NCBI RefSeq assembly: GCF_032884065.1
Contig: NW_027062618.1
Span: forward strand, 124,001-188,000
DNA: 64,000 bases
Reading direction: 5' to 3'
Origin: Artemia franciscana
Taxonomy: Eukaryota > Arthropoda > Branchiopoda > Anostraca > Artemiidae
Positions 13,901 to 27,200 of the stretch are shown here, piece by piece (within the stretch, counting starts at the first letter, position 1; every line of letters begins with the position of its first letter). A program made the translations under genes and the position numbers. The notes beneath the pieces are model-generated. The model was not told the DNA's origin, ran no database searches, and saw only the letters and a program-made list of their open reading frames with translations.

Positions 13901-16900
13901 TCAAGCCTTTAATATACAGCCCTATCCTCGCCAGGGAGTGTAAGGCAAATGCATTAGCATTAGATAATCATGGAGAACGGCAGATACATACTGATCGATT
14001 CGCCCTGTTCAGTCACCATATTCGCAAGCTGTTTCATGATATCATTGATGTCAACCACATTCCTTTCAAGTTCTTGCACTATTTCCTGTCTATTAGCCAA
14101 TATTTCTACGTCGGCCTGCACTTGACGCAGAACCTGAAAGCAAAACAAGAATACAGGAAATGAAACCAGCAATTTGAGTTTCGCAGCATATGAGGTTTTT
14201 ATCAGCAGTATATGATCTAAGGATGGACCTCCCCTAACCTATATGATATGGCGAGTCCAACGGTATAGTCAGTTTCTTTTTCATCTGCCAAACTTTCTCA
14301 TATAAAATATATTGTACAATGGATCTACATTAACGTGCATCTTGATATGGATCTACATTATGGATGCCGGTAATTTGACAAAAAAACACCGGCCATAAGA
14401 GAGAAATAACTGAAAGACATGCCAATATAACCCTCCCAAGCTTAACAGGCGTACCGCAAGGATTTTTTGAGTTACAAACACAAAAGGTCATTCAAAAATT
14501 GATTTAAAAACTACATATGATGACGACCCTTTTGATCATCCGTTTGTATGCTCGGTACACTTTCAATAATATTATTCTTTGCTTATTATAAAGTAAAGCA
14601 GGCCAAATCATCAGCTTATTCAGCCGCTTAAACTCTATTTCTTCTTCGATTCTTTCATTCTTAGTCACGTTTTCGAGCTTTTGTAAAATGTACGAGCTCA
14701 CATGGTGTTCGCAATAATGTTTCGTTGTGGCTGAATGGCAGTTTTACTGCTCAATGATTAAATGGAAGCTTTACTTTGTAATTCCCAAAAAGTACACTTT
14801 CGGTTGTTTCCCCCCTTTTTTTAATGAAAAAAGTGCCTTTTCCAATGAAATGATTGAAAAAAGGTATTTTTCAAAACCTAGGCTGGAGAAAAAAGCTAAG
14901 GGGGCAAAGAAATCCCTTCCCCTCAATTCCTGCATTATACGACCTAAGGGTGGATCTCCCCTAATCTTGACACGGCGAGTCCAACGGTGCAGTCAGTTTC
15001 TTTTTTATCTGCGATACTTTCTCATATAAAATATATTGTACCATTAGGGATAAAAGCAGGTTTCACCACTTTCCCATGCACAAAAATCTAGCACGGACAA
15101 AACCTAAAATTAACAACTGTTTACATCTCATATACTATATTCCTTTCAAGTTCTTGCGCTATTTCCTGTCTATTAGCTAGTATTTCCACGTCGGCCTACG
15201 CTTGACACAAAACCTGGAATCAAGACAAGTATATAGGAATGAAACTAGTTAGTTCGAAAAAATCCTGCATTAATGAAGCTTGTTCAAATAAAAAGCTGAA
15301 TTTTCAAGTTTCACAGGCTCCACAACTTTAAGTGTCAATATTTTTTCCGTTGTGTTGATAAGCAAGTTTCCAATAAGTGCTGACTTGATCAGCTTTTTTG
15401 GATTTCTAATTATAAAGGTTACATACGTACAGAAGAACATCCCTAACAACTGACCGTTTCCTAAAAGCTTTAAAAGTGCACAGAAAATTGCTAAAAGCAG
15501 TTGTTTTATTTACCAACTGCATTTCAAAATGTTTGAACTGTAAGTTCCACTATTTAATGCAAATTTAAATGAATTTCATTTTTGGAAACCCTCCTCAAAA
15601 ACTTAATTTTCTTCAAACTGTTCTTGCAAAATTACTTGACCATTAATTCTAAAAACACTGACCAAAAAGTGGTTTACAACTGAAACTGAAATAGAGTCGA
15701 AAATAATAGTCCAACTGAAATAGAGAAATTTTTATTTTATCTATTCTGAGGCTAATGGAACTATATCGGTATTTGAAGAAACAAAGTTTTTTTTTTCTCG
15801 GTATTATCGAAGTCACACAGAAACATAAGTTGAACGTTTTTCTTACAATAATTTAAGACTAAAATTTCCGGTTAAAAACTTATTTAGCAGCAAGTGAGGA
15901 GGTCATCCCCACCTCCTCCAGCTCCCCATATTGCATCCTTAATCAAGTATACTTCCCCAAATGAAGAGATTTAGGGTCTAAACCTATCCACCTCCATATT
16001 CGCTGGAAGCATTTCCCATTGAAAGATTGAAAGCTGAACCTAAGAATACATTTTTAAAGCTTTAGGTATCCCTCCATTACTGAATTTCCGAATAGCTGAG
16101 CTCCCTCAAATAGCTGTTATGTAACTATGCTTCCGATATAAATTATCAAAAATAGGCAATTCACTGTTGTGCCATCCCTTTTGATACTTGCAAAGCGGAT
16201 TTTTTCTCGTGAAAAATATGAAATTTGTCATATCTGCATTCAAGAGATTCAAACCTACCCTTCAGATGTAACAAGATGTAAGATATCCACCTACCCTTCA
16301 ATGAAAAAGTACGTGTGAAGCATTGTTTTGCATAATTTCTTTTGCCTATTTCCAAAATTTGGGGTTCCTACTCCCAGGATCGCACTTATTATGTCAACCC
16401 CAAATGCCCATTTATTCAATCTTTCGACTGTTCTGATTAAAATGCCAACTCTGCAACTTCGTTCCTTAAAAAAGCACTAGAGCTCAGAATTTGCAATTGA
16501 ATGAGCTTTATTTGACTTTCGATGACCATTAGTTCTACATGAAGACTTGGAAACAAGTTGGAAAGAGCAGGAAATAAGGTGAGACAGGCTCAAGTCACAA
16601 GAGAAGCCAAACTATATTAGTTTAAATCATCGTATTTAGTAGGTTCAAGAAGTCCTACCAACGAGAGATGTTCCAAAAATACTAAAATGACAGTTAAGAA
16701 ATGGTATATTTTCTAACTATTGAAAGCCAGGTGAATTGTCAATTCAGGTAGTTTTCTCTTAAATAGCATAGTTTTGAATTTTTGTGCTATACCTTGATAT
16801 TTTCTCCGTATACTTCATAGTTACTTCGCAAGCTACGAAAGTATACCAAATCCTCTTTGTATTTATTAACTTATAGGTTCTACTTAATAAATTGACCTAT

Positions 16901-19900
16901 AACATAATGTTCAAGCATTTAGTTTCAAAACATAGTAATACAAAGAATGCCTACTTTCAGATGAATAGCCTTTCCCTTTTTATTCAACCCTTTCAAAACG
17001 CTTGCTTTGCTTATAATTTCTAAACTTGGATGAAAGAATATTTGGAGACAATAATAACTTGTATACTTATTCTCCAACCGTTTTGTTTTTTAATTAATCA
17101 AAAAAAACTATTTTTTTCAACTGAAAGTAAGGAGCAACATTAAAACTTAAAACGAACAAAAATTATTACGTATATGATGGGGTTCGCCCCTTAGGCAATA
17201 CCTCGCTCTTTACGCTAGAGTTCGAATTTTGTTCCGATTCTTTGAGAATGACCCCTGAATCACAAAGGCCGTTTAATTAGAATAAATAGTTCTTTTGTAA
17301 GTACTAAAAAAAAGTTTAGCGTAAAGAGCAAGGTACGTACTAGGGTGCAACCCCCCTCCCCCACCCCGAAAACCTCTGTATACTTTCCAATAACCAATAC
17401 TATATGTAAACAATAAGCAAAGTTCAAAACTTGCAGCCCTTTCCCCTGGAAATGTGGGGGATTGAGTCATCCTCAAAATTTTGATCGAGTGACTTTAGGG
17501 AAAAATGAGCGTAGGAGAGGGCCTAGTAGCCCTCCAATTTCTTTGGTCACTTAAAATGAGAACTAGGACTTTTAATTTCCGTTCGAATGAGTCCATCTCG
17601 AAATATTCTAGGACCACTGGGTTGATACGATCACCCCTGAAAAAAAACAACAACAAAAAACAATAACAACAAATAAACCGTGATCTTTCTTCTGGCAAAA
17701 AATATAAAATTCCACATTTTTGTAGATATGAGCTTGAAACATCAACAGTAGGATTTTCTGATACGCTGAATCTGAGAGTGGGATTTTCATTAAGATTCTA
17801 TGACTTCTAGGGGGTGTTCCCCCTTTTTTCGAAAATAAGGCAAATTTCTCAGGCTCGTTTTGATCAGTAAGATAAACTTGAAAAACTTATATATTTGAAA
17901 TCAGCATAAAATTCTATTCTTTTGATGTATCTATTGGTATCAAATTTTCGTTTTTTTCAAATTTCGGTTACTATTGAGCCGGATCGCTCCTTATTTACAG
18001 TTCGTTACCACAAACTGTTTGATGTTGTGCAGCTATGAAAATACTTCGACCAAACTAAATTAAAAGCTCTGGTGATTTTGCTCGGTTGCTTGTAAAATTT
18101 TAATTTTAGGGCTCTTTGGTCCAAATTGGTTCTCTGATCAGATGATTCTCATTTAAAAAAACAAGTATACTGTGCATATGGAAAAAGACCGATACCTCTA
18201 ATCAAACAGTTCATGGTAACAATCTGTACGTAAGAAACCCGTCTCAATAGTAACTGAAACCCTAAAAACGGAATTTTGATGCCAATAGATACATCAAAAG
18301 CATCAGATTTCTATGCTGACTTCAAATATATATGCTTCATCACCCTTCAACAGTTACAAGCCCGAGAATATTTGCCTTATATTCGAAAAAAGGGGGAACA
18401 CGCCTTAAAAGTTATAGAATCTTAATGAAAATCACACTATCAGATTCAGCGTACCAGAAAACCCAACTGAAGAGGTTTCAAGCTTCTATCTGCAAAAATG
18501 TGGAATTTTGTATTTTTTCCAGAAGATAGATCATGGACGCGAGTTTATTTTTTTATTTATCTCTTTTCTTCCCAGGGGTGATCGCTTCGACCTTGTGGTT
18601 CTAAAATATCGCGAGAGGGCTCATTCGAACTTAAATTGAAAGTCCTAGTGCCCTTTTAAGTGACCAAAAATATCGGAGGACAATTAGGCCCCCTTTTATA
18701 TTCTTTTTCATCCCAAAGTCACCCGATCATAATCTTGAAATAGCCATTTTGTTCAGCATAGTAAAAATTTCTAATGGCTATGCCTTTGAGAATGACTTAA
18801 CCCCCTACATTCCCTGGGGGAAGGGCTGCAAGTCATAAACTCTGCCCATTGTTTACATGTAGTATTGGTTATTGGAGAGTATACAGACGTTTTCGGGGGA
18901 TATTTTTTATGGTGGGGGGGGGGGGGGTCAGGAGGAGAAGGTTACATGGGAGGATCTTTCCATGGACAAATTTTTCATTGGGGAAGGGAATTTTCCACGA
19001 AGGAGTGCCGGATTCTCCATTATTATTTAAAAAACGATTAGAAATTAAATAAAAAAAACAAGTTCTTTCAACTGAAAGTAAGGAGCAACATTAAGTTTTA
19101 AAATGAACAGAAATTACTAAGTATATGAGGGGCTCGCCCCTCCTCAATGCCTCACTCTTTACGCTAAAGTTTTTTTTAATACTTTCAAAAGAGCTATTTA
19201 TTATAATTAAACCTTTGGTGATTCAGGGGTCATTCTTAAAGAATTGGAACAAAATTCGAACTTTAGCGTAATGAACGAGGCATTGACGAGGGGGCGAAAA
19301 CCCCTCATTTCTATCCAGTGATAAAGTTGTCCAAAAATGTCAGCTCATTAGATACATACCTCTACCTGCTTCTGCCGTTGCAGCTGTTCTTCTTCTAATA
19401 GAAGTTGACGATCAGATGAAGTTCTCCTTTCATCAAATTCATCAAATGGGTTCCTCCGTTTAGGTCTGGATGTTTTTGAAATTAGAAACTGTAACATAAA
19501 ATAGTAAACCAAAGTAAAAATAAGAGAGAAAAAAGTAAAACTAATAGTAACAAAAAGTCCCATGGCTTGAGAATTTCCAGGGGTGCAGGGGAAATTTAAT
19601 ACTTATCTGTCTTTAAAAAGATTGATAAGGAAAATAGGGAAAATTAATCTCCAAATTCTTCATGACTGTATTTTCACGATTTTTTACCTTTCTGTTGTCT
19701 AGGAATAATTGAATGGTTTGTTTTTTGTTTCTTTTTTTGGACAGGCAACAACCCAGGTCACGGATTTTACACCTTGTATTCAACCTTGTCATATTTCAAT
19801 CCGGCACCGTTTTTAGGGGTTTCAGGTTTTTTTTTCTTACCATGGGCCTTTGTTAGCCCTTTAATTGGGCGAACCATGGCCCTAGTAAAGGGCCATGTTC

Positions 19901-22900
19901 TTTTGAGTCTGATATATGTTCAGACTCAAAAGAACAAACTCTCTGTGAACATAGTACACAAAAAAGCAGTTTTAAAAGGATATTATGCCATTCTTGTTTA
20001 ATAAGATTACAACCCAGCACATCAAAGTGATAATTTATGTGTCATTGTGCCTCAAAGCAGCGAAATTTCTGGGCTTGGAACTTCTAAGATAGCCTATATG
20101 TTTCCTAAATACCCAAACGGAGGTTTACAGTCATTCATCATGGCAATAACAGCTGCAAGATTCCAACCTAATGATTTCGCAATCCCACATGGAGCTAAGA
20201 CTTAACAATCAGTTTATATTATCATAATATGTCAAATATTAGAAACATGAAACGTGATATTATACATGTCTGTTTTTTTTTTCTTTTCAGAGAAAAGAAA
20301 GTGGATTAGAAATTCAATCATGCATTCATCCTCGTTTAGCTTGAAACAATTTAATATTTTGAAGCGATTGGGGAATCCTTGACCAATATCCTTCATACTA
20401 TACCTACTGCCTGAATATGTCACCCGGCATATTGTATTAGATGATCATGATATCTCTTTGTATGCAGCGAGTTAAAACTCTGAATTGTCAAAACCTACCA
20501 ACTCAGAACAATACATTTCTAGCCAACCATAACACCTATCTAAGAACAATGAATTATTTCCAGGAATTTGTAGCCTTCGTCACTGGGTTTGGCGTGGGTC
20601 TTGTTATCCCCAAAGCATACCAATCAGACCTTTCAACTACTCGGAACATAATCGCTATCTGAAAATTTTGATTAGATATCATAGGATGATGGACAAGGGC
20701 AAAGAATGGCATGGAATGAAGAATGGTTGCTCTTAAATCAGTTTGGTCCCTAAAAAGGTCACGTGAAATTTCAGTTACCACTCGAAGGAGCTTCCATCCA
20801 ATTTTCTTTAACTGCCCTTCGACATAGAATGGGTATAAAGAAAAAGTAACACATCGGAAACACACCCCTCTTTCTTATTTCTACACTAGCGTAGACTCTG
20901 ATCTGTTCACATACAACACACTTTTTGCATTTCACACATTTGCATTTGGTGAGATGGTTCATCTGGTTTATTTCTTGCAACTCTTAGCGCACACATTCCA
21001 GATAGTCCTTTACTCCTGGTTATTCATCATGACTGAAGTCGTTTGGGTAGACATATTATCAAGAATAACTCTGGCCAGTAGAAATATTGCCATTACAAAA
21101 GTCATGTGACAGGACCCCGTGGCTAGGATACCAGGGTGTCAGGATGAATATCACAGCCATGCTTCGATACCAGTAAGGATAAATACAGGCAGTGCGTCGC
21201 AAAATTTTCAAGTGCTGTTCTGCTGCTTTGCTTTGAAAGAACATAGACATTACGAAAACTAGGATGGGAAGCAAGTTCTATAAAATATTCTGAATTCATA
21301 TTGTGTTTAGATTTGGGGAGGGGGAAATGAGTCAATTTTCTGCATGCAGTACTATCCAATTGGGACAAAATAAAAACAGCGATATATACAACACACCAAT
21401 GCAACTTAATTTTCTGGGGAGATTTTTATATTTCAAAGATATCGAATTTAAAACATACATTTTCCAGTTGGTAATATTTTCTTCTTTTACTAACCTTAGA
21501 CCCAAGGGTTTTACTAATCATTGATTAAGTTTAGTTTTACGGCATTTATTACGTCAGTCTCTATTTTTTTTCCTATTTGCTCCAGTATTCTGTCTAAATC
21601 CACAAGCAACACAAAACAGAAGGACAGGAACGGCTACCCACAGCAAAGGAGAGCGATGATTGATAGAAAAGCTACAAGCAGAAAACTACTTCACAAATAG
21701 ATAAGATTCTGCATAGGCGTTCGCTGTTCTTTGCTGCACTTAATGCAGCTCAGATGCCAAGACTCTTTTTTGATGAATGACTCAGAGTACAGAAAAAAAA
21801 TAAACAAAAATAAATCAAAGGTGCCATGCTAAAAGAGCATATTTAATAAGTAAAAACTTTTCAAGACTGATAAATTTTAAAAGTGTATGCATCCTCCATT
21901 TGTTATTTCTCTAAATTTTAAATATCTTTCCATGATTTTCACTTTGATTTTCATGTAAGACACTTATTTACTAGCATGTTTAAGCCTTTAAAACTATATG
22001 TATGCAGATAAGAGTAAGTGCATTTCCTTGGTTAAGCCATGATCTGTCTAGTAGTAATCTCAATTCACACATCTTTTGTTTAACCTCAGAAATTGCTTCT
22101 GTCGTTCCTTAAGGTTCAATCCTATAGTTCGTGTTGCATGTAATTTATGCTAACAGCCTTTTGTTTGCAGTCATAAGATGAAACTTGCAGCTCTCTGTAG
22201 GCTATGTCATCCCACATCTTTTCAAGCTGGTAGCGTTAGTTCTACAGTTTCAATTAAAGCAACTAAGAGACAATTTTTTTAGGAACGGCCTCCGCTGGGA
22301 AGTCATGCCGGCAGTACGCCAAACAAAAAAAAAACTTTTAGGTACTTCTGGCAGGAAATTCCCTGATGTAGGTAGTCCTAACAAGTTGTACTAAGATGAG
22401 TGTATCTTGTCAGCTTAGCTCTGCATGTAAAGTTTCGACAATTCCTCCGACAGAAGATAGTGCATATTATGGTGCGCAGGGTAGCACACACCTAAGAAAG
22501 AGCAAAGCTCACCCGATTATAACATAACATTAAAAAACGCGTTTTTAAATAAATTTTCAAATATAGAAGAATTGTCATTTAACACTGATTCAGGAGTGAT
22601 AATTAATATCCAGTTAAACTTAAAAGTAACAATAAAAAAAATTATTGAAATTTCTAAAAGAGCTTGGAAATCCTCAAAAACACTGATGGATAGAAAAGTA
22701 TAGGATTGACATTCCGACGCTCAAAAACCCCTGGATTGTAGTGTTTAAGAGAGGGTTTAAGGAAAAGAAGTGTGGTTCAAGAAATGATTCATGGATTGTG
22801 GTTTTTAGTTCTTTATCTCAAACTGAAGAGACTCACATTTCAGCTTGGGTAAGACCAAAATGACATGTCAAGTCTCTTCTATTTGTTTTTCCTTTTAGAC

Positions 22901-24133
22901 CAGGGCTAGCAGGCGACAGGAAATAAAAGAGAGATGAATAAAGGCTCATTTGAAAACTTATCAAAATTGGCATATCAATAAAAATTCATATTTTAATTCC
23001 ACCTAAAAAGAAAGTCCCATTAGAGAACTTAAAAAGAACTTGCAGAAAAAAGTAAGAAAAATTATGTCTACTTATCCCAAAAAATTAATTGTTGTTTTTT
23101 TTTTTTTTTCGTTAAAAAATGGGAATTCAAAACATAGGCGAGTGATATTGATGAACCAGGTTCACCACCCTGAATTTAGCTGTCCTAACCACTTAGCCGT
23201 CCTAGCTAAGGAGTCGGCGCGCTGGTTTGAGAATTCTTTGTCCAAGGGGCAAGGGTTCGATCAATGTCATAGCCAGTTATTTAATTTGGGATGGGGGCCA
23301 GTTGTGTGACTCTGTTAGCTCAGCCAGAGTCGACCCAGCTTTTAAATGGGAACCTGGAGAAATCTAGAGAAGGTAAGCAGGAAGGGCATGGGAAAGCACA
23401 GGATGGCTGGCCCCAAACCTCCCATTGCACTTCCAGGCTGAAGGCCCACGAGACAGAGATCAGCACCGCCGGTTTGGACCTTGAGGGTCTAGCGCCGTCG
23501 TATTACTACTACTACTACTACCCTGAATTACTCTTTCAAATTCATCTGGACAAATTAATATTTCCTGCCTAGTTGTAGGTTTGTTTTCCTTGTATTTACA
23601 TGTAGTTTTATACATTCGAAATAAAAAAACAAAAAAACATTCAAAATCATTCCCAAAGGATAATTTTTTTTCTATCACAAAACCTGCAAAACTTGGAATA
23701 TTTAGATCATTTTGACAGAAAAAAAATTAAATTAGCATAGTTCTGATTGAATAAATCTTCCTTTAACTGTAGTGACTGTTGGACCATTTGCTTAGTGATT
23801 TTTTTTTCAGTGGCAACACTGACCTAAGGTTCACACTTAGCAACATCTTTTCGAGTTATGCAGATTTTACCTTTTGAAGATTTCCATATGACTGAACAGC
23901 AGCTTCGAAATCACTTTTTAAACGCTTAACATGTATCTTCTGTGTTGGGGATAGTGAGGACATCAACTTCATAAGTCCATTCACATCTACGGTTGTGTCT
24001 GATATTAGATGCTTAACAGAAGCCATGGCAGATTTCCTAAAAGATTACCAAAATCTAGTAAATTTAATGATAGGGGTATAAAAGAAAAACAGGTTTGTGA
24101 ATATACATAGGTTCGTTGTTCTTGTGCTGTTAT

Positions 24134-24213
<80 letters not shown>

Positions 24214-27200
24214 GAACAGAGTACAATGTGACCAAGTATGGGGTTCTGTATAAGCTAATCAACTGGTACACATTTGACTGATGACATGTCAAACAGCAAG
24301 CTGTAAAAAAAACGACGTTTTAACTACCTTTCTAAGGCTACAATGAAAGAAAGGTTAAGATGGCCAGGCCACGTTGCAGATGACTACCATTGTTTACCCC
24401 TCCCTCCCTGCAGAAAATACACCCCCACGCCGTGGAGAAAAAGGCTTTCCAAATTTGAGGATTTTTATTTGAGGTTTTTTTTTCGGTAGGGGGAAAGAAT
24501 TTTTGTACTTGTGTACGCTATTATTTGCCACTCACTCAAGTTTACGCCGTATAAAACTCGAGAACAAACCAGTTTCTTCATTAGTTTCTTTCACTTAGCG
24601 TAAGACAATACAAAGACAAATGACAGAATAGATGGGAAATATATAATTTGGGCTATATATTCGCACATAAGAGGGGGGGGGGTGAAGTATTTGGACAGTT
24701 TCAAGTCAGAAAACAATTCTTACTTCATAATATGCAGAACAATTGTACCTATCGCATTTTGCATGCAGACCCACTATACTTTACACCCCTTAATATGCAA
24801 ATATTTAGCCCAGATTTGTTTCTAAAGTAACTAAGGAACTAACAAAGAAACCAATTTGTTCTCGAATTTTACACACCGTAAACTTGAATGAGTGGCATAT
24901 AAGAAAAGATATTTAATTTCAAAAAATGAGTATAACAAACCCCAAAGGACCGTATTTGCATTTTGGAGTCATAAAATCATAAAATAAAAAAAATAATAAA
25001 AATACAACAACAAAAAACTGGCTAAACAATAATAAAAGTAACAAAATCAGAAAGGTAAAGCAAATCATTAGTCAGAAAAAAAGAAGACTCTGAATGTCAG
25101 AAAGTTAAAAAGGTAAAAACAAAACAAAAAAAAGTGAGATAAAATTAGCATTGGAAAAGTTTAAAAGAGAACATATAAACAATGGGGAGGAAACAAAAGA
25201 ATCACACGAACATAAAACTTGGATATCACCATTACCAAATAAAAAAAGGAAACTAGTGGTTTATTTTATGAGTAATGAAGGGGACAAAGGTTTTTTCCAT
25301 ACCTGGAGGTTAAGCAATGGATGGGGGATAAGATAGGAACGGCCTCAGAAACAGTACTTAGCAGGCGGTTTCTGGATAAGGAGTGTCTTTTGGGGAAAAT
25401 GTTTTTGGTAAGAAGGTTTATTATTGCATCTTTGCGAAGCAGAGGGACAATGTTCCTCGCCTGTGCTCAACTCAAAATTTTTCATGGAGAGAGCCGGATT
25501 TCCCGGTATTAATTGAAGACGGTCACAAATTAAATTAAATAAAAAAAAGTCTTTTCCAACTAAAACTAAGGAGCAAAATCAAAACTTAAATGAACAGACT
25601 AGATGAAAATGTTAGCAAAATGATTGAGCTTTTGTGAGTTGAGGGTGCAAGAATACAGGGTCCAATTAGTATGAGAGGGAATCAAGAAAAAAAAACTTTT
25701 GATCACTCACAGGCCCTAGTGTGATGTGCTGAATTTTGGACAATGGTATAGTAAAGGAACCAGCTCCAGAAAGCTCCAATGGATTGGCATAGATGTATTC
25801 TTCAACTTTGTCAATTTCATTTTTTGTTTAGGCCAGTCGTATGAATAGTTGGCTATGCTTAAACAGTGAAAATGAAACAGGATTTTGGTGAGGAAAATCA
25901 AGCACCCTTCCAATATATCAGCCTTGTTGATCATCTTTGCTTTGGTATGCTACAGCATATCATAAAGCAAAATCATACATACCTGTCAGAATTGTAACAG
26001 CAGAATCATATATTCCTGTCATTTAAAATGATTTTTTAACCAGTGAAGGGGTAAGGTAAGTCTCCTGGATCTGACATAAATTTTCATGAGTCTTCCTTTT
26101 GGTAAGATGTCATATGGGTTTGTTTGTTGCCATTTCATGAGCTTGTGCTCTTTGAAAATGACCCTGTCAAGGGGCTGCAGTACATGGAATGCATGGGCTG
26201 GTAGCTTGAGAATAGCAATATTCTTTTCTGGAGCAAGCTCCATAAGTGCAAATAACAAATGGGAGCCATCGTCATCAAGAATAAGAAGTGCTATTTCTTT
26301 AAACCAGTTATAGAAGAGGTCTGCTGTCTCCCATCCTTTCTTAGTATCTGAAAAATATCCATCTGGAAGGTCTTTAATAGGTAACCATGAACTCCAAGTG
26401 TTTTTCCCCAAAAAGATTACCAGTAGTGGAAGTTTCTCATCTGATGTATCAATATTTGTGGAAAGAGGTGTGTTATTATGCCCATTGGCACTATGGGATT
26501 TGAGGATTTTTCTGGGGCAAACCCCAAACCCCCCACAAAGAAAAGCTACCACGATGGGTTTTTTTCAGGGGCAAGTCCAACACTGCTTGTATCTCCTAAC
26601 TGCTTTGTGAATAAAATAGCATACTAATAAATAACAGTAATTAGTTAAGCTATCCTATTAACTTATCAGCTATTCAGGATCATTTTATTATGACTATATT
26701 TTTCTACACTATCATTTAAAATTTGCTACCTACCTTGTGGCCAACAAAAATGCCCTCCTCAAAATTTTGAAATTGCTTTATTACAAAAGGAATTGAAAAT
26801 GGTGGAAATATTGAATACTGTTGTCAAGCATACAAGAAAAAGGAAGAAGAAGGCATACAGAACGAAAGAGATGTGTCATTACTGTGCCAAATAAGACAGG
26901 GATGTCAGGGGGTCACCCTATCTGGTAACTCTGCTTCTCAAATTTTTTCAGGCATTCAAATTCAGAATCATAAACTTTATGAAGTAACAGTGTTCTGTCA
27001 TTCTTTCTATTTTCAATTCTGCTTTTGCCTTCAGAGAGTAAACTCATCTTGTACTAATTAAAAATACAGATACAGACAGTTCCTCTGCACCATCTGGTCT
27101 CTGGGCAGACCCAATCACCTCCCACTCAAGCCACCCCAGTGAGAGTAATTTGTCACCATAAATTCAAAACGTGGTCTCTGTCTTGATAAGCAGTCGAAGA

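Noticed and set aside
26019-26552. An intact transposase gene
   Set aside because: The N-terminal half and first catalytic Asp are missing and the motif around the second Asp is altered, so it is annotated as a pseudogene.
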